A DNA stretch of 64,000 bases from Polytrichum commune (lineage: Eukaryota > Streptophyta > Polytrichopsida > Polytrichales > Polytrichaceae), in NCBI GenBank assembly GCA_950295325.1, contig OX485808.1, positions 11,658,501 through 11,722,500 on the forward strand, read 5' to 3'. Both the position numbers and the translations under genes were made by a program. Positions 1-9,031 of the stretch are shown here, one piece after another. Each line of letters begins with the position of its first letter. Within the stretch, counting starts at the first letter, position 1. The notes under the pieces are model-generated. The model was given only the letters and a program-made list of their open reading frames with translations. It did no database searches and was not told where the DNA came from.

Positions 1-337
1 AATCTGCAGGAAAAAATTCTGATATCTAGGCTTCATCAACCGGTATCGAAGACAACTTCTGCTCGAGTCCACTTGTTTTATGAAGAATATGACGAACAAC
101 TTCACATTTGTCACACAGAGAAGGTACAGAAAACTGTGATCCCGTCACTTTCTTAGAAATAAGGACCGCAGTTGAGTCAAAACTTTTATATTACTACAGG
201 GCTTTACAAGTACATGAGGAATCCTTCACTAAAATCTTACAGCATGCGAATTGTCGCCGACTTCCAAGCTCTCAAGAAATTTACAATTCCGAAGGATAGC
301 ATTCTGCGTAGAAGCTCCTTATAAGCTTCTAACCCCT
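1..337. other. 3' flank of the LEA gene, no gene assigned
   Basis: This stretch lies downstream of the LEA stop codon. A 63-codon open frame on the plus strand (108-299) has no recognisable motif and is probably chance. The 3' UTR and polyadenylation site of the LEA gene should be here, but no clear signal could be picked. Confidence 0.4.
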
Positions 338-2371
338 CTAGTTCGCCTTCCCGGTCCACTCGTCATCTTTCTCCGCTGGCACGGAATCGGTGTCTGCCTT
401 GAGTGAATACGACTCCTGGGATTTGATTGAACTTCCCTTCGCTGCTAGCTGCTCATTGCCAGTCTCCTGCTCGTAATTCTGCGCCATCTTGTCCACCGCA
501 TTTCCGAAGGAATCCTTTTTCTCCGTCGAAGATTGCTGTAAGTTCTTCTTCACGTCGCCTGCAGTCTCCTCTGCTTTTTCTTGAGCTTGACCTAAGTTTT
601 GCTTGGCAGATGACGACACTTCACCGAATTTGGACTGAGCCTCGTCTGCGGTTTCTTCTAATTTCGACTTCGATTGCTCCGCCTTTCCTTCCGCTGTCTC
701 TTTCAATTCACCGGTCTTGGACTCCACGGTTCCTCGAGCTTCATTGAACTTGTCCTGAGCTTGCTCACCTTTCTCTTGAGCTACTTGCTTGAACTCACCG
801 GTCTTAGATTCAACAGTTCCTCGCGCATTGTTGAACTTGTCCTGAGCTTGCTCAACCTTTTCTTGCGCGGTTTCCTTAAGCTCACCGGTCTTGGACTCAA
901 CAGTTCCTCGAGCTTCATTAAACTTGTCCTGAGCTTGCTCGGCCTTTTCTTGGGCGGTTTCTTTGAGCTCTCCGGTTTTGGACTCCACCGTTCCTCGCGC
1001 TTCATTGAACTTGCTCTGAGCTTGCTCCGCGGCTTCCCCTGCTTTCTGCCTGGCCTCCCCCGCTTTCTGTTTAGCCACTTCTTGAAACTCATCCGTGCTC
1101 TTCTTCACCTCACCGACCTTCACCTCAATGTTCGCTTGCGCGGCGCCGACATTCTTCTGGAAATTATCCACAAACCTTTCGGTCGTCTTCGTCAAAGCGT
1201 CCCACCCTTTGGCGGCAAGCTCCGCCACCAAGTTCCCTGTCTCGCGTGCATCTTCAGCTGCAAGATTGAAGCTCCTCATCCGCTTGTCCAGTGCCTCCCT
1301 AGCGACGTCCAATCCCTCCCTCGCAATAGCTCCAGTCTCCACCGCACCTTCAGCACCGTACTCCAAATTCTCACGGCCTACCTTCACTCCCTTCGCCACG
1401 TTCCGAGAGAGCTCCTCAATGCCTGGCCTGCTGGAGTCAATCCCCTCCTTCAAATTCTTCGAGACCGTCCGCGTCAAATCCTCCAGCATCGGTCCCTTCC
1501 TTCCATCCCCGTTCTTGCTTCCCCCTTGCGACTTCGTTGCCCCGGTGTCCACCTCGCTGCCAGATCTGTCCGCCTCCAACTTCGACGCTGTCGAAGCAAG
1601 CTCCGAGATCGTCTTCTCATTGCGCCTCAAATCACCTCCAACCTTGTTAGTCATGTCCAAAGCATCCTCCCCTGCAGTCTTCTTCACTTCGTCGCCTTCA
1701 TCCACAGCGCTCTCGGATGCAACGTCCAGCGCCTTCTCATGCACCACCTGATCCCTGAAGAAAGGCTCCGGAACAGAGGTTCTCGACCCTTCCTCGCTTT
1801 CTTTCTGAATTTCCCGGTCAGTGAGCTGCTTGGCTTTGATCTCCAGACTCTCCGCGGTTTCCTCAACTGTCCGTCCTAACTGGTCAGCCATTCCTGCGGC
1901 ATCTTTCTTCGCAAGCTCATCGACTTGTGGCCATGAATCGACTGCGGTGTTGGACGCTACGTCTACAGCTTTCTCACGAAACTCTCCACCGTAAGCTGCG
2001 TCATCTGAAGCGTCCTCCGCTTTAGCTTCCAACGACGAGAGGTTCGTGTTTGCTGCGAGCTTCTTTGCATTATCGTAGAGTGTATTCCCTTCGTCCACGG
2101 CCTTGTCGGATGCGAGCTCCCGCACATTCTCGTCCCCTGAAGCGCGCACGATGAGTACTGTATTCCCCTTCCTGATGCTCACTCTCTGGTTTCTCTGGTT
2201 CTGGTTTCCTACAATGTGCATGTTGATGAGTTTGCGTCCTTGTCCACCTTGTAAGTGTAACCTTGAGATTGAACTTGCGGAAGGCTCTTCGGATGTCCGG
2301 AGAGCTACTACGGGAGCTGCGGCATTCGCGGTGTGTAGCACTCGCGTGCATCCCATGACTCCTGACGCCAT
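338..2371 (-). CDS. Late embryogenesis abundant (LEA group 3/LEA_4-like) protein, probably plastid-targeted
   Basis: One uninterrupted 677-codon frame with no sign of introns. The first ~77 residues are rich in Ser, Arg and Ala, poor in acidic residues, and end in VRASGD, which looks like a chloroplast transit peptide. The rest is hydrophilic, rich in Ala, Lys, Glu, Gln and Thr, and almost free of Cys and Trp, as expected of a desiccation-protective LEA protein that is disordered in water and folds into amphipathic helix on drying. Segments such as ELASDKAVDEGNTLYDNAKK and their variants recur in the N-terminal half. The C-terminal half has four nearly identical 29-residue units built on ARGTVESKTGELKETAQEK. 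The start is the first ATG of the frame and precedes the transit-like region. ABRE-type sites lie about 1 kb upstream, which fits ABA or drought induction. The family call is firm; the plastid location is inferred from composition. Confidence 0.85.
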   Translation of the reverse strand: MASGVMGCTRVLHTANAAAPVVALRTSEEPSASSISRLHLQGGQGRKLINMHIVGNQNQRNQRVSIRKGNTVLIVRASGDENVRELASDKAVDEGNTLYDNAKKLAANTNLSSLEAKAEDASDDAAYGGEFREKAVDVASNTAVDSWPQVDELAKKDAAGMADQLGRTVEETAESLEIKAKQLTDREIQKESEEGSRTSVPEPFFRDQVVHEKALDVASESAVDEGDEVKKTAGEDALDMTNKVGGDLRRNEKTISELASTASKLEADRSGSEVDTGATKSQGGSKNGDGRKGPMLEDLTRTVSKNLKEGIDSSRPGIEELSRNVAKGVKVGRENLEYGAEGAVETGAIAREGLDVAREALDKRMRSFNLAAEDARETGNLVAELAAKGWDALTKTTERFVDNFQKNVGAAQANIEVKVGEVKKSTDEFQEVAKQKAGEARQKAGEAAEQAQSKFNEARGTVESKTGELKETAQEKAEQAQDKFNEARGTVESKTGELKETAQEKVEQAQDKFNNARGTVESKTGEFKQVAQEKGEQAQDKFNEARGTVESKTGELKETAEGKAEQSKSKLEETADEAQSKFGEVSSSAKQNLGQAQEKAEETAGDVKKNLQQSSTEKKDSFGNAVDKMAQNYEQETGNEQLAAKGSSIKSQESYSLKADTDSVPAEKDDEWTGKAN
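706..1053 (-). repeat. Four 87-bp in-frame tandem repeats inside the LEA gene
   Basis: Units begin near 706, 793, 880 and 967, a period of exactly 87 bp (29 codons). All keep the frame and differ mostly by synonymous or conservative changes, so the array has expanded recently or is kept uniform by exchange. 29 residues is about eight helical turns, so each unit presents the same amphipathic face. Confidence 0.85.
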
Positions 2372-2429
2372 TTCGAAAATCCAATTCCAATCCTACTAAG
2401 CTCCTCCTCAACTGCTGCGAGAATTATTT

Positions 2430-3010
2430 TCCCTTGGATTCAATCCTACCAGCAACGCCCCACACCTGCACAAAGAGCTTGACAATTAGCCTCGAGAACA
2501 CAAGCTTCGTGCCAATCTCGGATTCTAAAAGAAATGAGATTCTCGATGAGATTCAATCCTCACAGCAATGCTCTCTAACTCCACAAATGCGCCTCTCAAA
2601 CAGAAGATTCTTGCTAAATTCGGACACTTCAAAGGAACATAATCCTCGAATGCGCTATACGCCCCTTAAATTCTCAAATCCTTACAGCAATGCTCCTCAG
2701 CTTCATGAATGAGCCTCTCAGACCATAACAATTGCCACAAAATGCGGATTCTAAAGAACCAAAAGCCTGTCGAATGCTATACGCATTCTTAGATTCAATC
2801 CCCACAATAAAATGAGCCTCTCAATCAGGAAACTCCTGCCAATTTCGGATTCGGAAAGAAACAAATGTGTAGAATTCAGCACGCACCCTCAGATGCAATC
2901 CTTACAGCAATGCTCTTCACCACAACCCAACCTGACAAATTCGGAGCCTCTCAGACAAAACAAATTCTTGCAAAATTACTCCACTCAAAATGCTACAATC
3001 TCCCTAAAAT
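2430..3010. repeat. Degenerate tandem array upstream of the LEA gene
   Basis: A unit of roughly 110-130 bp recurs about five times, with starts near 2441, 2551, 2680, 2788 and 2893. Shared words are CAATCCTYACAGCAATGCTC and GCCTCTCA, followed by a TTCGGATTC-like stretch. Short open frames here (2434-2712, 2812-3069, 2865-3257) follow the repeat and do not look like genes. The array lies just upstream of the LEA start, in the leader or proximal promoter. Confidence 0.6.
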
Positions 3011-3338
3011 TCAATCCAGAAAGAAATACTTCTCAACACAGAATGATTTTGCAAGACATACCTCTTTAAGGAGACCTTCCTGCGGATCTAAATGCGAGTG
3101 GGCCACTGCCTCCACGATGACACAAGGCGATCCGAATCGAGACCTACCTTATTCTGCCTCGAATTCTACAGGGCATGTGGTCGCGGCGTCAAAGACCCAC
3201 CACAGATCTCTCGTGTCTAAGCTAATTCCAAGCGATTCCGGTAGTGAATCGGGGTAGGATGCATGCCTCCGGGGTCAGGATTTGGAGTTGTGTGAAGCTG
3301 CGAAGGGAAGAGGTAGGAAGCTAGCGCCACATGGCACT

Positions 3339-3410
3339 GACACGTGTCTACATGAAGGGGCTCTTCCTATCCACGTGGCGATCCTGGGCCGAACAAGTGG
3401 CCACGTGGCG
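3339..3410. promoter_or_regulatory. ABRE/G-box cluster upstream of the LEA gene
   Basis: Three ACGT-core palindromic sites lie within 72 bp: GACACGTGTC (3339-3348), CCACGTGGCG (3371-3380) and CCACGTGGCG (3401-3410). CACGTGGC is the classical ABA-responsive element bound by ABF/ABI5-type bZIP factors, and such elements act best in multiples. They sit 0.97-1.04 kb upstream of the LEA start codon. The function is inferred from motif and context. Confidence 0.55.
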
Positions 3411-3479
3411 ACAGATGGTGGGTCCGATCAGGACTCGGGAGGCCCAAGATCCAAGGCCCAGTCTCTAGATTCACACTAG

Positions 3480-4016
3480 CTTAAGGTGTGTGGGCCTTAT
3501 GTGGTCACTACACTCTTCTTAATTGGGCACATATTCATATGATTGAGTGGTATACAACAAGCAATGTTCAAGATTGAATTCCTCATGAGGTTTAACATAT
3601 GCAGGCCTGAAACAGACATAAAAAGTGGCTTGATATTTGTGCACTATTTTTCAGAGATGGAGTAGAGGAAATGATGAGGAATGCAAGTTGTTTCATAATT
3701 TTATTCCTTGTAAATAATTAGTTACATTTTTTGAAGATCCAAGTAAGTCAAACCCCCCTATTTGTACACTAGAGCCTCCCTAATATGAGCGTCAAAGTAT
3801 CTTATACTGCATACGAATGCACACGAATTGTTAACTCAATGGCACCCAAAACTGATTGTAAGCGGTGTGAAACAACACCTATCCCAGCCAATCACTCCAT
3901 CCCACCTATCACTGCATCCTTTTTAGGCCACCACTTTTATAGTTAGCCATTTCGGGTCCACACAAGAATCATTCTACCCCTAGTTTAGTGCACTAAGTAG
4001 TCGTCATTCACCTTCA
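3480..4016. other. Intergenic, no gene seen
   Basis: AT-rich spacer between the LEA promoter and the left end of the 8.6-kb transposon. A segment near 3510-3570 (ACTCTTCTTAATTGGGCAC followed by a GAGTGGTATA word) recurs diverged near 15320-15370, so it is probably an old dispersed repeat. Confidence 0.4.
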
Positions 4017-4046
4017 ACACAGTATTGAGGAAAACCGCCCATGGCC
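4017..4046 (+). repeat. Left terminal inverted repeat
   Basis: Contains the core AGGAAAACCGCCCATGGCC. Its reverse complement is found at 12599-12628 with four mismatches in 30. An inner TTGCAC/ACTTG word is loosely shared as well. Confidence 0.6.
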
Positions 4047-4235
4047 TTTGAAAATTGCACTTGCTCCCTCCCTCATGAATATAGGTGAAACTAGAGGTTT
4101 CAAAAAAATATTGACAAAAATTGCATTTTTTATCAATGCAACCCGGAATAAACATAATAATTGCAACCTTGCATACATCTCATAGTTTTATACATGTTTA
4201 GATTAAAGAATTATAATAAAATATTTTGTATTACA

Positions 4236-4358
4236 TATATATATATATATATATATAAATATAAATAAACATGTATATATATGTGTAGAATACACAATGG
4301 AATATCAATACCTAATAAGACTAGAAACAAATCAACCAATATATATATATATATATCA
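4236..4358. repeat. (AT)n microsatellites
   Basis: Two pure TA tracts (about 4236-4256 and 4340-4357) separated by AT-rich sequence, inside the transposon and downstream of its minus-strand gene. Confidence 0.8.
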
Positions 4359-4496
4359 TATTGTCTACTGCTAAAACTTGTATATTATTTTGCAACTACT
4401 CCAAGTCATTGTCTTTTGTTGCATGTGCATTGTTGTCCACTTGTTCATCGTTTGTTGTTTGGGATTGATTTGCCATGTGCTCCAACAAATGAAACG

Positions 4497-7400
4497 TCAT
4501 TGCTTTTGGAATGGATATCTCTTTCTGCACGATGTTTTTTTCAACCATACAAGTTTCAATTTTTGGAGATAGTACCATGAGGTGATTGATGTATCTAAGT
4601 CCACCCAATTCGACGGCTCATAAGAAGGAATCCATCTTCGTTTTAGGCAATTTTGATATCTGTGAGTCCACATGCCTGGGTCATCTTGCAGAATTGTTGG
4701 TTTGGGCCAATACCATATTACCTTCATGCATCCTGATTCTGTGGAAACATTTCTTGTAGCCTTCACCTTTCCTAGAAAAAAAGTATGCCTAACCTCATGT
4801 CATCAATGTGCTATTCATAGCAACAAAATGTCCAACTTTGACATCGTTAAATGGATCAAATTCCGGATAAAGATCCGATGTGGTTTCCTCCAAAGATGTA
4901 ACATGTGCCGTACGAACATGTCCTTGCTTCATTGTAGGTTTGGAGCTTTTGCTCCATGGTTTGTCGCGTCTCAGCCCAAAATATCCCCTCTCTTATACTG
5001 CTGAAAGATGATTCAAAATTGCACTCGGTGTTGGTGCGATCGGACTGCCCTCACCTACTTGAAGTCCTCCCAATCCATTCATATTCCCTTCCCTCTCAAC
5101 ATGGTTTTGCGACTCCATACTTTCGGGCCAAAAGCTCGATTGTTCCCACAGCTCCGAGTTGCTCTTCTTAGGAAATTCGTTGAGATATTGTAACAATCAC
5201 TTTGTATCATCAATGGCTTGTAGATTACGCTCAACCTGCATCAACTTCAAGACGCATCGTTCTTTCCATGTGATAAATTCCTCCAATGCTCTCATCTCTT
5301 TTTCAGTTGCCTCCTCCGCTTTAGCAAACTCTGGTTTTAAACCTCGTTCCGGCAATTCATTCAGGCATTGATAGCCATTTGCAGGCTCCCAATTTGAATC
5401 TCGAGCATAGGTCTTGGTTTGAACGAATGACTTATTGTTTTTCAAATAAAACCTGAAGTGATAGGGTTTGGAAATTCCTACAAATGCATCTGGACCTGTA
5501 AACAAGTGCGGAGTGATGAATTTCTTCCAATCCCAGATGTATTCCAAGTGACGAGAAGTTGTGAATGTTTATGTAGGAGATATGCCTTCATTCACCAAGT
5601 CTAACAGTTGTTGCATTGAATCGATGTCTTGCCGTTTGAGTGTTCCAGATATAACACTGAATCTTTGGTCTATGTCTTCATGCGTGTGCCCAACAAGAAG
5701 AAAACCTAAATGTATCTTTACAAAATAGCCCAAACCAACAAGTGCAACACACATACCGAACATGTATTGGTTTTTGTTCTCTCTGCCACAGTTGTCCGCT
5801 TGAATGCGTAAGGTTCGAGGAAGAATGCCACCACGTCGAGCTTTCACATCGGTTATTGCATACATTATGGATGTAATCACCTGATTGCTATCATGCTTAT
5901 GATGGGAGTCAATCCAAACATCCGAATACAATCCCTTTCCGTGTACGAGAACACCACACAAATGGGTCTTCACATACCGTCCTTCGATTTCCTTCACCGA
6001 TTGTCGTATTTTGGGCACCATTGTAGTATTTTGGTCCATCCCGTCAATGATGAAGCATAGAAATTCGTTTGGAAACAATTTTGCATTATCTTTAGCGTTC
6101 CAATAATCCTTCCTCTCTTCAATCTGTATTGCCTGATGTAGTAGGAAATTTTCTTGAATCAAATGTTTTTGTGTTGGGTTTGTGGTACTTGACTCCAAGC
6201 ACATTCGATATTCCCAACAAGTCTGGCATTTGAAAAATTGAGAGTTTGGTGGTATCTGTACATAGGAATACTCCATGCGCCACATACGATAAAATGAACA
6301 AGTTCCTGGAGATTTTTCAACTGTCAATTTCTCCACGTTTATTGTCACTGCACTGAAAACATCCTTTCGTGTAGTATTTACGGGTAGTAGCACCAACGGT
6401 ACCATTTCATTATCACTCCTTCTTCGACATTGCCTATGGGGTTGAATACATCCAACTTCCTTTACAAATCTCTCAAATATTGTTTTCATTGCTTGTACCC
6501 CCAATGATGTATGCGGTACATGAGATGTATTTCCGTGTACCGCCGATATTCTGCCATTGCATTGGACGTCATGTACTTCCGAAACAATCCCCCTGCTTCT
6601 GATGTCAGATTTTAATTCTTCTATCCGCCTCCTTGAATATCCAAGCGCGATCGCATAGCAACCATTGCAAATGCATTGCCCACAAAGTTTGGTCTCAAAA
6701 TGATCCATTTTGACATTGTATACATCTGTAAGGTTCTCGAGAATCCAAGATGCTCTCTCTTCATACTTCTCCGACCCCCACGCTTTGAATCGTTTCATTA
6801 ACACAACACTTGCTTCCAACTTCTCCAAGCATCCTTTTGAGCAACTTCTTGATCGCAAGTCCATCTGCACATTTCTTAGTGTAACTTTTTCGGACCGTGC
6901 TATCCCAATTTTTCGTGGTCTTCTTTCTTGCGATACACGTTGAACCATCACATACTTTTGCTTCTGTGAACTTTGTGGCAATCCATCAACTCCGGATACA
7001 CTGCATATGTGTTATATCACTGACGGGCATTATTCATTTTGTGAATCATTGCTTCATATGTCCTGGTCCTCACTTCTGAAGTCTGAATTTTGCTCTTCAT
7101 TGCTTCTGAATCCAGAGGGTCCTTCTTCAGAAAAATCAAAATGACGGGCAACCTCACTTAAACTTGGACTATTACTACTGTAACCTTCAATCGCTTGGAT
7201 TGAGTCCTTTGACCATCGAATAATTTGCCCAATGCAATCTACCATCGATTCGCCATCTTCATTTCTATCAGCAAGTCTTGTTGTATGAACTTCTAAAATA
7301 CGGACTGCGCATTGATGGGGAAACAAAATCAAACCTCCAACATTGTCACCTACTTGAATTTGTATCTCCAAAATTCCTCTTCCTATCACTGTTCCATTTC

Positions 7401-7503
7401 CATCTTTTAGGTGCACACCAACGTGTTCCTTGCTCTTATATAATCTTCTTGCCGAATTTAAAGGGGAACTGTTGCGTTGATTATGGCCAGATGTGGATGC
7501 CAA
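4497..7503 (-). pseudogene. DUF7869-type putative transposase, decayed
   Basis: The segments 7503-7054, 6981-5569, 5547-5197 and 5196-4993 lie in one frame and are interrupted by stops near 7054, 5569, 5197 and 4993. The break near 7054 may be a short intron; the others look like nonsense changes, since the protein reads on naturally. The C-terminal part continues in another frame around 4766-4497 (WIPSYEPSNWVDLDTS). From the N-terminus: a DUF8039-like domain (about 7440-7180); a Cys-rich segment with CGQCICNGCYAIALGYS (near 6640-6690); then three acidic motifs, FIIDGMDQ (near 6040), IQADNCGRENKN (near 5790) and GHTHEDIDQRF (near 5675). The last two are hallmarks of DUF7869 proteins and fit an RNase H-fold DDE/D nuclease. 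The family call rests on motif memory; transposase activity is inference. Confidence 0.6.
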
Positions 7504-8889
7504 AATTCGTCACCCCAATGATAACTATCCGTGACTTCCACGACTATGTTCACGGGTTGGTGTAATATGATTGATAGACGGAGGAACATTCTTAGAACTT
7601 TAATCATAATTTTTTCAAACTAACTACTATCATAAGTACCATGTTAAATTTCAATCACTAGATGTCTATTATTTCTCAGATCATAACATTGAAAGTTGAT
7701 GCAAATCTTTTTTTGGCATTATTAAAGAGACATAGTCTACTTTGTGCAAAGAGGGACTTGATGATTGTTTAGCAAACGATCCGAGTGAAACTGCAACAAG
7801 GGAGTGCGCAGTCCCTAAAGCAGGCAATCAATTAGCGGGCAATCTACCTAGCTCAACTATGGAGGAGGTAGTCCTAATTTCTCAACTCTGTCCCATACTA
7901 AAGGGAGTTCCACGCCATTGTCTTCCACGATTGAGGAGATGACTGGAAATTTGGAAAGCGTTAACCCCAAAAGTCAACTAGCCTCAAAACTGCCAAAAAG
8001 CCTCAAAACTGCCCTCTTTCAATGTAAGGTGAAAACTTTCAATTTTTGACAAATTTTCAAGTATGTAACCGTAGGATCTAGTACCTAACTTGTATGTGTA
8101 TATGTGGATCAAATCTTAGATTCAAATTCCTCACCAATTATGAGATCATAATGTTCAAAGTTGGAAAAAGGTTTCTTTCCCGTGTTGTAGAAAGGGTAGG
8201 CAGTGTTTTGAGGGCCAAAAGGACCATTTTTGGAAGTAAATATAAACTAAGGCTCCTCACAATTTTTTAACTAGGTGAGTTAGGAATATGTCTATGCAAT
8301 TTTTACCCTCATGGGACCTATAAGAACCTAAAGAAATGCTTGAAATCACATGGAGGTATGCTAAATTCAAATACAAAGGCCGGTCTTTGACAAATAAAAA
8401 AGACATGTGAAAAATTATTGGATTAGAAATCCAAACGGTGAGATCATGCCTTGGTACCTCTTCTACATGTTAAAAAAAAAAACTTGAAAAAAAAAATCTC
8501 AATTTTTGGTGAAATTTCAAAGTTTATGCGATCTAACTGATTTTGGGCAGATTTGAGAATAAATGAGCATATACCACAGTTTTGGGCACATTTCAGCATG
8601 CCCTAATAGTGTTCTCAAACTTTGACTGTGAATATCTCCAAGCTTCTTGTTGCCCACACAGCACCGCAAACACGCAGGCAGCGCAACGCCACGCCAAGGA
8701 AGGGAAGGGAAAGGGGAGGGGAGGGGAAGCGCAGGTCGTCCCGCTCTCTTCTCTCTACCTCGCTCACTCGCTCTCTTCTCTTCTCTGCCCTGACTCTTTC
8801 TCAATTCAATCCCCTCCCTGAGCACGCTGGGGGGATTGCCTCATTTTCAACCGCCTTCATCACTCACTGCCGCCTGTTTGCAGGAGGAA

Positions 8890-8924
<35 letters not shown>

Positions 8925-9031
8925 GGGCATTTGGAGGAGGGGCAGATTAGGGTTTTTGAGTTTGGATCGGGGGAGACGGGAGGAGCAGAAGGGGAGAGGA
9001 GGGGGTGTAAGGCGCGAGGAAGGGATGCGGA
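7504..9031. promoter_or_regulatory. Central region of the transposon, likely divergent promoter
   Basis: No coding signal from 7504 to about 8600, where the sequence is AT-rich. From 8640 to 9031 it turns GC-rich, with purine and CT-rich tracts and a (GT)n(GA)n microsatellite at about 8889-8922. The two genes are transcribed away from this region, so promoters for both probably lie here. No TATA box could be assigned. Confidence 0.4.

Noticed and set aside
674-1879. 401-codon open frame opposite the LEA gene
   Set aside because: It is a shadow of the repetitive, bias-rich LEA frame on the other strand, with Leu/Ser-rich low-complexity content and no motif.
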